From Marinobacter zhejiangensis (GTDB lineage: Bacteria; Pseudomonadota; Gammaproteobacteria; Pseudomonadales; Oleiphilaceae), in the NCBI RefSeq assembly GCF_900114775.1, contig NZ_FOUE01000006.1, forward strand, positions 62,001-126,000: DNA of 64,000 nucleotides, in the 5' to 3' direction. Within the stretch, counting starts at the first letter, position 1. The number at the start of each line of letters is the position of its first letter. The notes under the pieces were generated by a model. The model made no database searches. It saw nothing but the letters and a program-made list of their open reading frames with translations, and was not told the origin of the DNA. Both the position numbers and the translations under genes were made by a program. This document shows, one piece after another, positions 32,450 through 42,780 of this stretch.

Positions 32450-33127
32450 TCAGGCCCTCTTACGGACCACCTGGTAACGCCGGGTCAGGTACTCCAGCGG
32501 CGCGCTGAACATGTGCACCAGGCGAGTGAACGGGAACACCACAAAGATCGTCAGCCCCAGGAAGATGTGCAGTTTGTAGATCCAGTGCACATCGGCGATG
32601 TGGTTGGCGACGCCGCCCTGGAAGGTCAGGATACCCTGGGCCCAGGCCGAGAACTTGAGCATGGTGCCGCCATCCAGGTGACCCATGGTGGGCAGGATGG
32701 TCAGCAGTCCCAGCGCGACCTGGGCGGTCAGCAGCACGATAATCAGGTTATCGGCACCACTGCTGGTGGCCCGGACCCTGGGGTCGGTAAAGCGGCGAAT
32801 GGTCAGCATCAGTGCGCCGATAAAGCAGGCCACACCGGCAACACCACCCACCACAATCGCCATCACCTGCTTCTGGCCCGGCGTGATGAAGGGCTCGTAT
32901 GCCCAGTGCGGCGTCAACAGGCCCACAAAGTGGCCAAACAGGATGACCAGTATGCCGACATGGAAGAGCACGCTGGCGAGCACCATGTTCTTCTTACGCA
33001 GCATCTGGCTGGAACCGGCCTTCCAGGTGAACTGGCCGTGGTCATAGCGGATCCAGCTGCCGATGAACAGCACCGCCAGGGCAATGTACGGGTAGATCCC
33101 GAAGATCAGTGTATTGAGATAAGACAT
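32450..33127 (-). CDS. narI: Respiratory nitrate reductase gamma subunit NarI
   Basis: The protein is 225 residues from the ATG at 33127, preceded by AGGAGGG. Five membrane helices bind two b hemes and take electrons from quinol. Histidine ligands are visible in ASVLFHVGILVILFGHFVGLLTP and in WIYKLHIFLGLTIFVVFPFTRLVHMFSAPLEYLTRRY, the usual NarI C-terminus. The gap to narJ is 19 bases. Confidence 0.95.
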   Translation of the reverse strand: MSYLNTLIFGIYPYIALAVLFIGSWIRYDHGQFTWKAGSSQMLRKKNMVLASVLFHVGILVILFGHFVGLLTPHWAYEPFITPGQKQVMAIVVGGVAGVACFIGALMLTIRRFTDPRVRATSSGADNLIIVLLTAQVALGLLTILPTMGHLDGGTMLKFSAWAQGILTFQGGVANHIADVHWIYKLHIFLGLTIFVVFPFTRLVHMFSAPLEYLTRRYQVVRKRA

Positions 33128-33146
33128 CCGAATTCCCTCCTGCGCC

Positions 33147-33887
33147 TCAGGCGCGCCCTGCCCGAGCCCTAGTGACACCGGGCATCAGCTCGTCGCTTAA
33201 ATGGATGGTCTGGACCTGTTCCAGCTCCCGCCGGCGCTGGCCTACAGCGCCTTGATCGCCGCAGGACCCGCCCTGGTCATCCACAAACTTCACCATTTCC
33301 TCTTCCCACACCTGGTCCAGCGCTTCGGGGGTGTCGTCCCGCTCCTCCGAAGCCACCAGTGCCGCCAGTTCCTGGCGATCCGGCTCCCGCCCGGCAATCT
33401 GAAGCAGGGCGTCGAACAGCACGTGGTACTGGCTCTCTCGCTGGTACAAGCGCTCCGCCAGCAAGCCGAGGATGTGGTGAATGTCCTCCAGCCAGCTCTG
33501 GATATCCGCCGCCGGTCGGGTAGACAGGAACTCCAGGAACAGCGGCAGGTAGTCCGGCAACTCCCGGGCGTCCAGTTCCAGGCCGGCCGCCTCGTACTGG
33601 GCCAGCAGATCCACCATCGCCTGGCCGCGATCGCGGGACTCACCGTGAACATGCTCGAACAGCAGCAGTGACAGTGAGCGACCACGATCAAAGGTCTCGA
33701 CGTAGGCTTCCTGCAGGTCCATCAGGTCACCCCTGCACAACCCCTCAATACAAACCAGCAAGGCTCGTTTCTGGTGGGTTTTCAGCAACCCGTCTTCCAG
33801 TACCGCGGAGGTCAGGTCATCGTGGGCGGCTTGCAGGGCAGCCGTGGGGTAATCCAGCAATCGCGCAATGACTCGCAAGATATTCAT
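33147..33887 (-). CDS. narJ: Nitrate reductase assembly chaperone NarJ
   Basis: A 246-residue cytosolic, mostly helical chaperone needed for molybdenum cofactor insertion into NarG and membrane attachment. Family features: the N-terminal ILRVIARLLDYPTAAL and the central QEAYVETFDRGRSLSLLLFEHVHGESRDRGQAMVDL block. GAGGAGG precedes the ATG. It lies 11 bases after narH. Confidence 0.95.
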   Translation of the reverse strand: MNILRVIARLLDYPTAALQAAHDDLTSAVLEDGLLKTHQKRALLVCIEGLCRGDLMDLQEAYVETFDRGRSLSLLLFEHVHGESRDRGQAMVDLLAQYEAAGLELDARELPDYLPLFLEFLSTRPAADIQSWLEDIHHILGLLAERLYQRESQYHVLFDALLQIAGREPDRQELAALVASEERDDTPEALDQVWEEEMVKFVDDQGGSCGDQGAVGQRRRELEQVQTIHLSDELMPGVTRARAGRA

Positions 33888-33898
33888 ACGATTCCTCC

Positions 33899-35476
33899 TC
33901 AGTCCCGAAGCTGGCGTGGGTCAACCTGTTTCACCGTTGACAGTTTCTGCACCATGCTGGTGGTCTGTTTCTTGCCACCAAACAGGCTGAAGTCGCTGTC
34001 TCCGCCGTTGCAGCCGTCGCCGAAGCTGAAGCCGCAACCACCGCGCTCAGCGTAGGGCGTTGCATCGGGGAAGGCCTCCTTGGCCAGCTCTCGATGGCTG
34101 GTGGGAATCACGAAACGGTCTTCGTAGTTGGCGATGGCCAGGTAGCGGTACATCTCATCGGCCTGGGCTTTGCTCAGCCCGGCCTCTTCCAGTGCCCGCA
34201 GGTCTTCCCGCCCTTCCACAGTTTCGGCCCGCTTGTACAGGCGCATCGCCATGATCCGCTTGAGCGCCAGCACGATGGGTTTTTCATCCCCGGCAGTCAG
34301 CAGGTTGGCCAGGTACTTGACTGGAATCCGCAGGCTCTCGATCTTCGGCAACACACCGTCAAACTCCACCTTGCCCGCCTCAGCAGCGGACTGGATCGGT
34401 GACAGTGGCGGTACGTACCAAACCATCGGCAGGGTGCGGTATTCCGGGTGCAGCGGCAGGGCCAGTTTCCAGTCCACCGCCATCTTGTAGACCGGGCTTT
34501 CCTGCGCAGCCTTGATGACGTTGTCCGGAACGCCGTCTTTTCTGGCCTGCTCGATCACCTTGGGGTCGAACGGGTCGAGGAAAATCTCCAGCTGCTTCTC
34601 GTACAGGTCCTGCTCACCAGGGGCGCTGGCCACTTCCTCAATACGGTCGGCGTCATAGAGCAGTACGCCAAGGTAGCGGATTCGGCCAACACAGGTTTCA
34701 GAACACACCGTAGGCATACCGGACTCGATCCGTGGGTAGCAGAAGATGCACTTCTCGGACTTGCCGGTTTTCCAGTTGAAGTAGATTTTCTTGTACGGAC
34801 AGCCCGACACACACATCCGCCAACCGCGACACTTGTCCTGGTCGATCAGGACGATGCCGTCCTCTTCCCGCTTGTAGATGGCGCCACTGGGGCAGCTGGC
34901 GACACAGGCCGGGTTGAGGCAGTGCTCACACAGCCGCGGCAGGTACATCATGAAGGTGTTTTCGAACTGGCCGTAGATATCCGCCTGTACCTGGTCGAAG
35001 TTCTTGTCCTTGCGACGCTTGGCAAACTCGGTACCGAGGATTTCTTCCCAGTTCGGGCCCCACTCCACTTTTTTCATGCGCTCACCGGAAATCAGTGAAC
35101 GGGGACGGGCCACCGGCTGATGCTTGCTGTCACCGGCGGTGTGCAGGTGTTGGTAGTCAAAGTCGAACGGCTCGTAGTAGTCGTCGATCTGGGGCAGGTC
35201 CGGGTTGGCGAAAATGTTCGCCAACACCCGGAACTTGCCGCCGATGCGTGGGCGGATGCGGCCGTTGCTGTCCCGCAGCCAGCCGCCTTTCCACTTGTCC
35301 TGGTTCTCCCATTCTTTCGGGTAACCGACACCGGGCTTGGTTTCGACGTTATTGAACCAGGCGTATTCCATACCTTCACGGCTGGTCCAGACGTTCTTGC
35401 AGGTGACCGAACAGGTGTGGCAACCGATGCACTTATCCAGGTTCAGTACCATGCCAACTTGCGAACGGATCTTCAT
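33899..35476 (-). CDS. narH: Respiratory nitrate reductase beta subunit NarH
   Basis: A 525-residue iron-sulfur subunit carrying electrons from NarI to NarG. The first cluster motif is CIGCHTCSVTC (Cys16, 19, 22, 26). Further clusters: CEHCLNPACVASCP, then CRGWRMCVSGCP, in which tryptophan replaces a cysteine and so gives the [3Fe-4S] centre, and CIFCYPRIESGMPTVCSETC. The start overlaps the narG stop by 4 bases. A glycine/cysteine patch near the end (GGCGFSFGDGCNGGD) is longer than in some homologues. Confidence 0.97.
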   Translation of the reverse strand: MKIRSQVGMVLNLDKCIGCHTCSVTCKNVWTSREGMEYAWFNNVETKPGVGYPKEWENQDKWKGGWLRDSNGRIRPRIGGKFRVLANIFANPDLPQIDDYYEPFDFDYQHLHTAGDSKHQPVARPRSLISGERMKKVEWGPNWEEILGTEFAKRRKDKNFDQVQADIYGQFENTFMMYLPRLCEHCLNPACVASCPSGAIYKREEDGIVLIDQDKCRGWRMCVSGCPYKKIYFNWKTGKSEKCIFCYPRIESGMPTVCSETCVGRIRYLGVLLYDADRIEEVASAPGEQDLYEKQLEIFLDPFDPKVIEQARKDGVPDNVIKAAQESPVYKMAVDWKLALPLHPEYRTLPMVWYVPPLSPIQSAAEAGKVEFDGVLPKIESLRIPVKYLANLLTAGDEKPIVLALKRIMAMRLYKRAETVEGREDLRALEEAGLSKAQADEMYRYLAIANYEDRFVIPTSHRELAKEAFPDATPYAERGGCGFSFGDGCNGGDSDFSLFGGKKQTTSMVQKLSTVKQVDPRQLRD

Positions 35477-38400
35477 TTCACGGCCTCCTGTACATCGTCA
35501 TTGCCTTCACCATCAAGCCAGTCCACCCGGTGCATCTTGCGCACCACCACGAACTCGTCGCGGTTGGAGCCGACGGTGCCGTAGTAGTTGAACCCGTAGG
35601 AGTACTGGGCGTAGCCACCAATCATGTGGGTCGGTTTCGGACAGACCCGGGTAACCGAGTTGTGGATACCGCCACGGGTGCCGGTCACTTCGGAGCCGGG
35701 CACGTTCACAATCCGCTCCTGGGCGTGGTACATCATCACCATCCCCGGCATCACCCGCTGGCTCACCACTGCACGGGCTGCGATAGCGCCGTTGGTGTTG
35801 AACAGCTCGATCCAGTCGTTGTCCTCAACGCCGATGTCGCGGGCGTCGTCCTCACTGAGCCAGACGATCGGGCCACCCCGGGACAACGTCAGCATCAGCA
35901 GGTTGTCGCTGTAGGTGCTGTGGATTCCCCACTTCTGGTGCGGTGTGATCCAGTTCAGCGCCTTCTCCGGGTTGCCGTTGGAGTGCTTGCCGATCATCGG
36001 CGCTGCCGCCTTGGTGTTGATGGGCGGACGATAGACCAGCAGGCTCTCGCCAAAGGCCCGCATCCACTCATGGTCCTGGTAGAACTGCTGGCGTCCGGTC
36101 AGGGTGCGCCAGGGAATCAGCTCGTGGACGTTGGTGTAACCCGCGTTGTAGGAGACATGTTCATCTTCCAGGCCTGACCAGGTCGGGCTGGAAATGATCT
36201 TGCGGGGCTGGGCCACAATGTCGCGGAAGCGGATTTTTTCCTCTTCCTTGTTGGTGGCCAGGTGGGTGTGATCCAGCCCGGTCAACTCAGACAGTGCCTG
36301 CCAGGCTTTCACAGCCACCTGACCGTTGGTTTCCGGTGCCAGGGTCAGGATCACTTCCGCCGCATCGATGGCGGATTCGATCTTCGGACGTCCAGCGTTG
36401 GCGCCATCCAGATGGGTGTAGTTCAACTCCTTCAGGAAATTGACTTCCTTCTCGGTGTTCCAGTTGATGCCCTTGCCGCCATTGCCCAGCTTGTCCATCA
36501 ACGGACCCAGCGAGGTGAAGCGGGCGTAGGTGTTGGGGTAGTCGCGCTCCACCGTAATGAAACTTGGCGCGGTTTTGCCGGGAATCAGGTCACACTCGCC
36601 CTTCTTCCAATCCTTGACGTCAAAGGGCTGACCCAGTTCCGCTGGTGCATCGTGCAGCAACGGCAGGGTAACCACGTCCTGCTCTACGCCCAGGTGGCCT
36701 TCGGCGGCTTTGGAGAACGCCTTGGCAATGCCCTTGTAGATCTCCCAGTCACTGCGGGCTTCCCAGGCCGGATCGGTGGCGGCGGTCAGCGGGTGAATGA
36801 AGGGGTGCATGTCGGAGGTATTGAGGTCGTTCTTCTCATACCAGGTGGCTGTCGGAAGCACGATGTCGGAGTACAGGCAAGTGGTGGACATGCGGAAGTC
36901 CAGGGTCACCAGCAGGTCGAGCTTGCCGTTCTTGGCCTCGTCACGCCAGACCACTTCCTCCGGCTTGGCGGCCCCTTCCTGGCCCAGATCCTTGCCCTGC
37001 AGACCATTGGTGGTGCCGAGCAGGTATTTGAGCATGTACTCATGCCCCTTGCCGGAGGAGCCCAGCAGGTTGGAGCGCCAGACAAACAGGTTACGCGGAT
37101 GGTTCTCCGGCGCTTCCGGATCCTCACTGGCAAACGCCAGGGAGCCGTCCTTGAGGGACTTGGCCACGTAGTCGGCCACGTCCATTCCCGCCGCTTTCGC
37201 CTCGGCGGCGATGGTCAGCGGGTTGCGGTTCAGCTGGGGAGCCGACGGCAACCAGCCCATGCGCTCGGCGCGAACGTTGTAGTCAATCAGGCTGCCAGAG
37301 AACTTCGACTTGTCGGCCAAAGGCGACAGAATCTCGTCTACCCCCACTTTCTCGTAGCGCCATTGTCCGGAATGGGCGTAGAAGAACGAGGTGGAATTCA
37401 TATGCCGGGGCGGACGCTGCCAGTCCAGACCGAACGCCAGCGGCTGCCAGCCGGTCTGCGGCCGCAATTTTTCCTGGCCAACGTAATGGGACCAACCACC
37501 GCCACTCTGGCCGACACAGCCACAGAGGATCAGCATGTTGATCAGACCACGGTAGTTCATGTCCATGTGGTACCAGTGGTTCATACCGGCACCAACGATC
37601 ACCATGGACTTGCCTTTGGTCTTGTCGGCGTTGTCGGCGAACTCGCGGGCAATACGGATCACTTTTTCCGCAGGAACCCCGGTGATCTGCTCCTGCCAGG
37701 CCGGAGTGTATGGCCTGATCTGGTCATAAGAGGTGGCACCGTCGTCGTCACCCAGGCCACGGTTGATGCCGTAGTTGGCCACCATCAGGTCAAACACCGT
37801 CGCCACGTAGGCGTCATCGCCATTGGCCAGAGTGACCTTACGGGCGCCCATCTTGTGGGTCAGAGTGTCGCTGATCTGGACGTGGTTGTAGTGCTCGTGC
37901 TCGATGCCGCCGAAGTACGGGAAGGCCACCTCGACCACATCATCGTGCGTATCGACCAGCGACAGGCGCAGGTTGACGTCCTGGCCATCGGCGGTCTGTT
38001 TCAGGTTCCATTTGCCCTTTTCACCCCAGCGGTAGCCGATGGAGCCGTTGGGCGCGGTCAGTTCATCATTGCCTTCGTCGATGGCTATGGTTTTCCATTC
38101 CGGGTTGTTCTCTTCACCCAGGTTGTCCACCAGGTCGCTGGCACGAAGGAAACGGCCGGGCACATAGCGACCATCATCGTTTTTATCGAGCAGCACCAGG
38201 TAGGGCATGTCGGTGTAGCGGCGGACATAGTCGGTGAAGTAGGCGCTGGGCTTGTCGATGTGGAATTCTTTGAGGATGACGTGGCCCATGGCCATGCCGA
38301 GCGCCGCATCGGTTCCCTGCTTGGGATTGAGCCACTCGTCGGACAGCTTGGAGACTTCCGCATAATCCGGGGTAATGGCCACGGTCTTGGTGCCCTTGTA

Positions 38401-39216
38401 GCGCACTTCGGTGAAGAAGTGGGCGTCCGGGGTCCGGGTCTGTGGCACATTGGAGCCCCAGGCGATGATGTAGCCGGAGTTGTACCAGTCCGCGGATTCC
38501 GGAACGTCGGTCTGCTCGCCCCAGGTCTGCGGAGATGCCGGCGGCAAGTCGCAGTACCAGTCGTAGAAGCTCATGCAGACCCCGCCAATCATGGACAGGT
38601 AACGGCTGCCGGCGGCGTAGGACACCATGGACATGGCCGGGATCGGCGAGAACCCGATGATCCGGTCTGGCCCATACTGTTTGGCGGTGTAAACGTTGGA
38701 GGCAGCGATCAGCTCGTTGAGCTCATCCCAGCTGGAACGGACAAAGCCCCCCATGCCACGACGGGTCTTGTACTCCGCACTTTGCTTGGGATCTTCGACA
38801 ATGGATGCCCAGGCAGCGACCGGGTCGCTGTGCTGGGCCTTGGCGGCGCGCCACAGTTTCAGCAGGTGCTTGCGGGCCAGGGGGTACTTGAGCCGGTTGG
38901 CACTGTACATGTACCAGGAGTAGCTGGCCCCACGGGGGCAGCCACGGGGTTCGTGGTTGGGCAGGTCGGCGCGGGTACGCGGGTAGTCGGTCTGCTGGGT
39001 TTCCCAGGTCACCAAACCGTTCTTGACGTAGATTTTCCAGCTGCAAGACCCGGTGCAGTTCACGCCGTGGGTGGAGCGAACCACCTTGTCGTGCTGCCAC
39101 CGCTTGCGGTAGCTGTCTTCCCAGTCACGGTTGACCTCGTGGGTTTCACCGTGGCCCTGGGCAAACGGTTCGCGCTTCTTCCTGAAATAATTCAGCTTAT
39201 CGATCAAGTGACTCAT
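35473..39216 (-). CDS. narG: Respiratory nitrate reductase alpha subunit NarG
   Basis: A 1247-residue catalytic subunit with a molybdenum bis-MGD cofactor, facing the cytoplasm. The FS0 cluster ligands are His50, Cys54, Cys58 and Cys93 (STHGVNCTGSCSW, EPRGCPRGASYS), the histidine variant typical of NarG. The molybdenum aspartate lies in ESADWYNSGYIIAWGSNVPQTRTPD. There is no Tat signal. It is the first gene of narGHJI plus the isomerase gene. The 205-base upstream region holds a NarL-like palindrome; no clear FNR-type box was found there. Confidence 0.97.
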   Translation of the reverse strand: MSHLIDKLNYFRKKREPFAQGHGETHEVNRDWEDSYRKRWQHDKVVRSTHGVNCTGSCSWKIYVKNGLVTWETQQTDYPRTRADLPNHEPRGCPRGASYSWYMYSANRLKYPLARKHLLKLWRAAKAQHSDPVAAWASIVEDPKQSAEYKTRRGMGGFVRSSWDELNELIAASNVYTAKQYGPDRIIGFSPIPAMSMVSYAAGSRYLSMIGGVCMSFYDWYCDLPPASPQTWGEQTDVPESADWYNSGYIIAWGSNVPQTRTPDAHFFTEVRYKGTKTVAITPDYAEVSKLSDEWLNPKQGTDAALGMAMGHVILKEFHIDKPSAYFTDYVRRYTDMPYLVLLDKNDDGRYVPGRFLRASDLVDNLGEENNPEWKTIAIDEGNDELTAPNGSIGYRWGEKGKWNLKQTADGQDVNLRLSLVDTHDDVVEVAFPYFGGIEHEHYNHVQISDTLTHKMGARKVTLANGDDAYVATVFDLMVANYGINRGLGDDDGATSYDQIRPYTPAWQEQITGVPAEKVIRIAREFADNADKTKGKSMVIVGAGMNHWYHMDMNYRGLINMLILCGCVGQSGGGWSHYVGQEKLRPQTGWQPLAFGLDWQRPPRHMNSTSFFYAHSGQWRYEKVGVDEILSPLADKSKFSGSLIDYNVRAERMGWLPSAPQLNRNPLTIAAEAKAAGMDVADYVAKSLKDGSLAFASEDPEAPENHPRNLFVWRSNLLGSSGKGHEYMLKYLLGTTNGLQGKDLGQEGAAKPEEVVWRDEAKNGKLDLLVTLDFRMSTTCLYSDIVLPTATWYEKNDLNTSDMHPFIHPLTAATDPAWEARSDWEIYKGIAKAFSKAAEGHLGVEQDVVTLPLLHDAPAELGQPFDVKDWKKGECDLIPGKTAPSFITVERDYPNTYARFTSLGPLMDKLGNGGKGINWNTEKEVNFLKELNYTHLDGANAGRPKIESAIDAAEVILTLAPETNGQVAVKAWQALSELTGLDHTHLATNKEEEKIRFRDIVAQPRKIISSPTWSGLEDEHVSYNAGYTNVHELIPWRTLTGRQQFYQDHEWMRAFGESLLVYRPPINTKAAAPMIGKHSNGNPEKALNWITPHQKWGIHSTYSDNLLMLTLSRGGPIVWLSEDDARDIGVEDNDWIELFNTNGAIAARAVVSQRVMPGMVMMYHAQERIVNVPGSEVTGTRGGIHNSVTRVCPKPTHMIGGYAQYSYGFNYYGTVGSNRDEFVVVRKMHRVDWLDGEGNDDVQEAVK

Positions 39217-39347
39217 GGTCTCTCTCCAGACACTGTGGGCCAGTCAGCTGGTACCAACAACGGTGTTTTGCCACCGGCACCATTTGGTTCCATTGTGAGA
39301 GAGTGGACTGGTGAAATCTGCGTGGTTACCCCGAGATAGCCGGCTTC

Positions 39348-39363
39348 TATCCCCATCGGGGTA
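39348..39363. promoter_or_regulatory. narG: NarL-like 7-2-7 site before narG
   Basis: TATCCCC-AT-CGGGGTA (complement TACCCCG-AT-GGGGATA), flanked by C and G that extend the symmetry to 18 bp. It is centred about 139 bases before the narG ATG. A further single heptamer TACCCCG lies at 39327. The rest of 39217-39421 shows nothing clear. Confidence 0.55.
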
Positions 39364-39421
39364 GTCAGGGCTTAGACCTTGGGAAGAGCCATCAACAACG
39401 AGAGCAATTAGAAGGGAGCGA

Positions 39422-40681
39422 TTAGAGCGAGCCGTCAAAAGGACTGTCGTGGCGGTACTCGGCGGATTCCACCGTCAGCACTGCCAAACCACATAGCGAA
39501 AAGAGCAGCATGAAAACGGAACTGCGAATCCCGGTCAGGTCGTTGGCCACACCAAACAGCAGCGGCAGAGCGAAGGCCGCTATACAACCGCTGGCCAGCA
39601 TCATCCCCCCCACCCCGCCGATCTGTTGTGGGTAGTGCTCGAATAACAGCCGCATCACCGCACCCAGACCGGCTCCCATGGCGGCGCTCAACAATGCCAG
39701 CAGCACCACCGTCGTGGTGAGTGACGCCGCCAGGTGCAGCTCGATCGTTCGCTCGATGCCCTGAATAGACAGCGTGGTGTCGGGGTAGGACAGCGCAAAC
39801 AGGAATAACAAGGCAAACACCAGCGCCAGTCTCAGCACCAGGGTTGAACCAAAGCGGTCGGCACCGACGCCCCCTGGCACCTGAAACAGCACCATCGGCA
39901 ACGCAAACAGGAGTGACCAGCGGGCCCCTTCATCCAGCGGAAGGGAGTAGACCGCCGACAGGTATCCTGGCAGCCAGAGGATCAACGCAATGAGCCCTCC
40001 AAACAGGAAGGCAAAATACAGCGAGAAACGACAGACCATGGGCGTTCGCCAGAGTCGCACCGATGACAGCCAGCAGGTACGCCGCGACGCAGTCGGCCTC
40101 GCCGGCTCCGGGTCGGTCAGCACCAGAAGCAGCAGGATGATCAGCACGGTCACCAACAGGTAAGCCAGCGGGGCCAGCTCCCAGGAATAGGCCTCCCGTA
40201 CCGCCGGTACAATCAGGTAGGAAAAACCGGCCCCACTGGTGCCCACGCCAAAAACCCCCAAAACCAGGCCCGCCCGGGACGGCGGCAGGTAGCTGACCAG
40301 GTAGTGCAGACCGGCACTGAACAACCCCCCGGACACGCCGAGACCCGCCCCACAGAGCAGAAAGCCAACATACGAGGTTGCCCAAGTCATCGAGAGCAGC
40401 GCCATCGCCAGCACCGCCAGGCAAACCAGGATGACCCTCCGCCCGCCCAGACGCTGGGTCAGCAGCCCCAGAGGAAACGACAGCAGGCCGCCGGTCAGCA
40501 CCGGCGTTGCAATCAGCAAGGCAAACTGGGTATTGGTCAGCTGGAATAGATGCTGGAGATCCACGCCAATCACCGCAAACAGGGTCCAGCAGGCGAACGC
40601 AACAAAGAAGGCGGCCAGGGTAAGGGGCAGAACAATCGTCAAAGAGGTCTGGTCGACCGTCGGCCGATGCTGCGAAGTCAT
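39422..40681 (-). CDS. MFS transporter of the NarK/nitrate family
   Basis: A 419-residue 12-helix protein. It resembles NarK1-type transporters (WTLFAVIGVDLQHLFQLTNTQFALLIATPVLTGGL, GAGLGVSGGLFSAGLHYLVSYLPPSRAGLVLGVFGVGTSGAGF) but the family's helix 5 nitrate signature is degenerate and helix 11 reads EHYPQQIGGVGGMMLASGCIAAFALPLLFGVANDLTG. It is divergent from narX and points into narGHJI, so it could carry nitrate or nitrite; other anions are possible. The third such gene in the block. Confidence 0.75.
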   Translation of the reverse strand: MTSQHRPTVDQTSLTIVLPLTLAAFFVAFACWTLFAVIGVDLQHLFQLTNTQFALLIATPVLTGGLLSFPLGLLTQRLGGRRVILVCLAVLAMALLSMTWATSYVGFLLCGAGLGVSGGLFSAGLHYLVSYLPPSRAGLVLGVFGVGTSGAGFSYLIVPAVREAYSWELAPLAYLLVTVLIILLLLVLTDPEPARPTASRRTCWLSSVRLWRTPMVCRFSLYFAFLFGGLIALILWLPGYLSAVYSLPLDEGARWSLLFALPMVLFQVPGGVGADRFGSTLVLRLALVFALLFLFALSYPDTTLSIQGIERTIELHLAASLTTTVVLLALLSAAMGAGLGAVMRLLFEHYPQQIGGVGGMMLASGCIAAFALPLLFGVANDLTGIRSSVFMLLFSLCGLAVLTVESAEYRHDSPFDGSL

Positions 40682-40780
40682 GACTCAGGTATCCAGGCTC
40701 GGAATACATTGCTATTGTGATTCTTTGAACCGAGGCACTGCAAAAGGTCATTGGGAAGACTATCTTCCGGGGTAGGCATC

Positions 40781-40796
40781 TACCTCCAAGGAGGTA
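40781..40796. promoter_or_regulatory. narX: Perfect NarL-like 7-2-7 palindrome before narX
   Basis: TACCTCC-AA-GGAGGTA is perfectly symmetric, extended by C and G to 18 bp (40780-40797). Another heptamer, TACCCCG, lies in reverse at 40768. The site sits in the 216-base region between narX and the divergent transporter gene, so narXL is probably autoregulated. Confidence 0.65.
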
Positions 40797-40897
40797 GTCC
40801 GAAACACCAACCACCTGATTTAGTATGGTATGGAAGGTCAAACGCAAGAATGACCGGGCCCCGTGGCCACCCACTCATATCGGAAAGCTTGAGTTCA

Positions 40898-42766
40898 ATG
40901 CTGGGTAATTCACTGGTACACAGGATCGGGGCGGTCGTCACCTCGATCAGCATCGTTGCCCTTGTCAACATCGCCATTTCGATGGCGATCTCCGCAAGCA
41001 TCCAGGGTAGCGCCACCGCCATCAACGTGGCCGGGTCGTTGCGCATGCAAAGCTACGTCCTGTTCAGCGACTGGTTACAGGCTCAGGACACTACGCCCCC
41101 GATTGAAGAGACGGAGCGCCTGCACCGTATCGACGATTTTACCCGTCGCCTCAACAACCCCGCTTTGGTTGACGCGTTGCCGCAAACCACAGACCACCCG
41201 CTCGCGCAGCGATACCAGGTCATCATTTCCGCCTGGCAACACAATATTCGCCCTACCCTGTTGGCGTCACCCTCGTCACAAAACCCGGTGGAGCTGCGCG
41301 CGAACATTGCCAGTCTGGTGGCCGAAATCGAGGTCCTGGTCACTCAGCTGGAAGAACGCACCGAAGCCCGTGTGCGGCTGATGAACCTGGTCCAGACCAT
41401 CAGCCTGGTGTTCGCGGCGCTGGTGATTTTCCTGATGATGATCGACATCAAGAACCGGGTAATCAAGCCTCTTGGCCGGCTGCTTCAGGTCGCCTATGCC
41501 GTGGGCCGCAAGGACTTTGACCAGCGCGCCAACCTTGAAGGGAAGGACGAGCTGAGCAAATTGGGGAAGGCCTTCGACCAGATGACCAGCGCCCTGGCCG
41601 TCAGTTACAGCACCCTGGAAAGCGAAGCCTCAGAGAAAACCCGAGAACTGGAAAAAAGCCACGCCGCACTCGAGCTGCTGCACAAGGCGAGCCGTTCACT
41701 CTATTCGAGCCATGACCTCTGTGGTGGTGCCATCCCCCTGCTGCAAAACCTGGAAGAACTCCTCAGTATCGGCCCTATTCGGCTGTTCCTCCATGACCGC
41801 AACTCGCCGGACATGGTCGAGGCCATCACCACCGCCACCGTGGAGCGACCGTACTACTGCAAGGACCATGACTGTAACGCCTGCCTGGTGACTCCAACGG
41901 CGTTTGACTGCCTGCCCAACGACACCAATGGCCGCCGCCTGCTGTTGCCGATCCAGACCGCCAATACCCTGCTCGGCACGCTGGAAGTTTGGTACCGCAA
42001 GGAACCCGGGTTGCCAGACATTTCCCGGCGGCTGCTGGAAACCCTGTGCGACCAGCTGGCCACCGCCATTTTCCTGCAGAACCAGATCACCGAGCAGCAG
42101 CAACTCACCCTGGCTGAAGAACGGGCGGTGATCGCCCGCGAGTTGCACGACTCCCTTGCCCAGTCACTCTCCTACCTGAAGATGCAGGTGGCACGGCTTC
42201 GCCGGGTAGGCTCCGCCAACGCCAACGAATCCCTGCACGAAGACATCCTCAACGAACTCAGCACCGGCCTGAACAGCGCCTACCGGCAGCTGAGAGAACT
42301 GTTGACCACGTTCCGGCTGAAGCTGGATACCCCCGACCTCGGCACCGCTTTGCGGGAAACCATTACCGAGTTCGGCGAGCGCCTGGAAAGCCAGATCCAC
42401 CTGGACTACCACCTGCCACCCCGAACCCTGTCGGCGAACGAGGAGATCCACGTGCTGCAGATTGTGCGCGAGGCCCTCGCCAATACCGTCAAACATGCCG
42501 AGGCCACACGGGTGGAGGTTGAAGTTCTGTTCGATTCGCCCAAGGTCAGCGTCGTCATCCGCGATAACGGCGTCGGCCTTCCCGATGGCGAGCAACCGGC
42601 GCAACACTATGGTCTGATCATCATGCAGGACCGGGCCAGGACCCTCGGTGGCAAGCTGATGGTTCATAACGTCACCCCCAGCGGCGTGGAAGTGTCACTG
42701 ACATTTGTGCCCCAGAGCCGCCACCTGATTCCCACCAAAAACTTATCAGAACAACAAGCTTCCTGA
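40898..42766 (+). CDS. narX: Nitrate/nitrite sensor histidine kinase NarX
   Basis: The protein is 622 residues from the ATG at 40898 (an ATG at 40850 is the main alternative; neither has a strong ribosome-binding sequence). Order: TM1 ([22 protein letters not shown]), periplasmic domain opening with the nitrate P-box-like [16 protein letters not shown]2 (about 205-225), HAMP, a central GAF-like region with a cysteine group ([12 protein letters not shown]), the HisKA_3 phosphorylation box ([20 protein letters not shown]) and an ATPase domain ([36 protein letters not shown]). It phosphorylates NarL when nitrate is present. narL follows 14 bases later. Confidence 0.92.
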   Translation: MLGNSLVHRIGAVVTSISIVALVNIAISMAISASIQGSATAINVAGSLRMQSYVLFSDWLQAQDTTPPIEETERLHRIDDFTRRLNNPALVDALPQTTDHPLAQRYQVIISAWQHNIRPTLLASPSSQNPVELRANIASLVAEIEVLVTQLEERTEARVRLMNLVQTISLVFAALVIFLMMIDIKNRVIKPLGRLLQVAYAVGRKDFDQRANLEGKDELSKLGKAFDQMTSALAVSYSTLESEASEKTRELEKSHAALELLHKASRSLYSSHDLCGGAIPLLQNLEELLSIGPIRLFLHDRNSPDMVEAITTATVERPYYCKDHDCNACLVTPTAFDCLPNDTNGRRLLLPIQTANTLLGTLEVWYRKEPGLPDISRRLLETLCDQLATAIFLQNQITEQQQLTLAEERAVIARELHDSLAQSLSYLKMQVARLRRVGSANANESLHEDILNELSTGLNSAYRQLRELLTTFRLKLDTPDLGTALRETITEFGERLESQIHLDYHLPPRTLSANEEIHVLQIVREALANTVKHAEATRVEVEVLFDSPKVSVVIRDNGVGLPDGEQPAQHYGLIIMQDRARTLGGKLMVHNVTPSGVEVSLTFVPQSRHLIPTKNLSEQQAS

Positions 42767-42780
42767 GCGAGAGAACCACC

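Noticed and set aside
36262..39339. Open plus-strand frame of about 1025 codons opposite narG
   Set aside because: It lies wholly antisense to narG, which is certain from its motifs, and has a biased composition typical of the reverse strand of a GC-rich gene.
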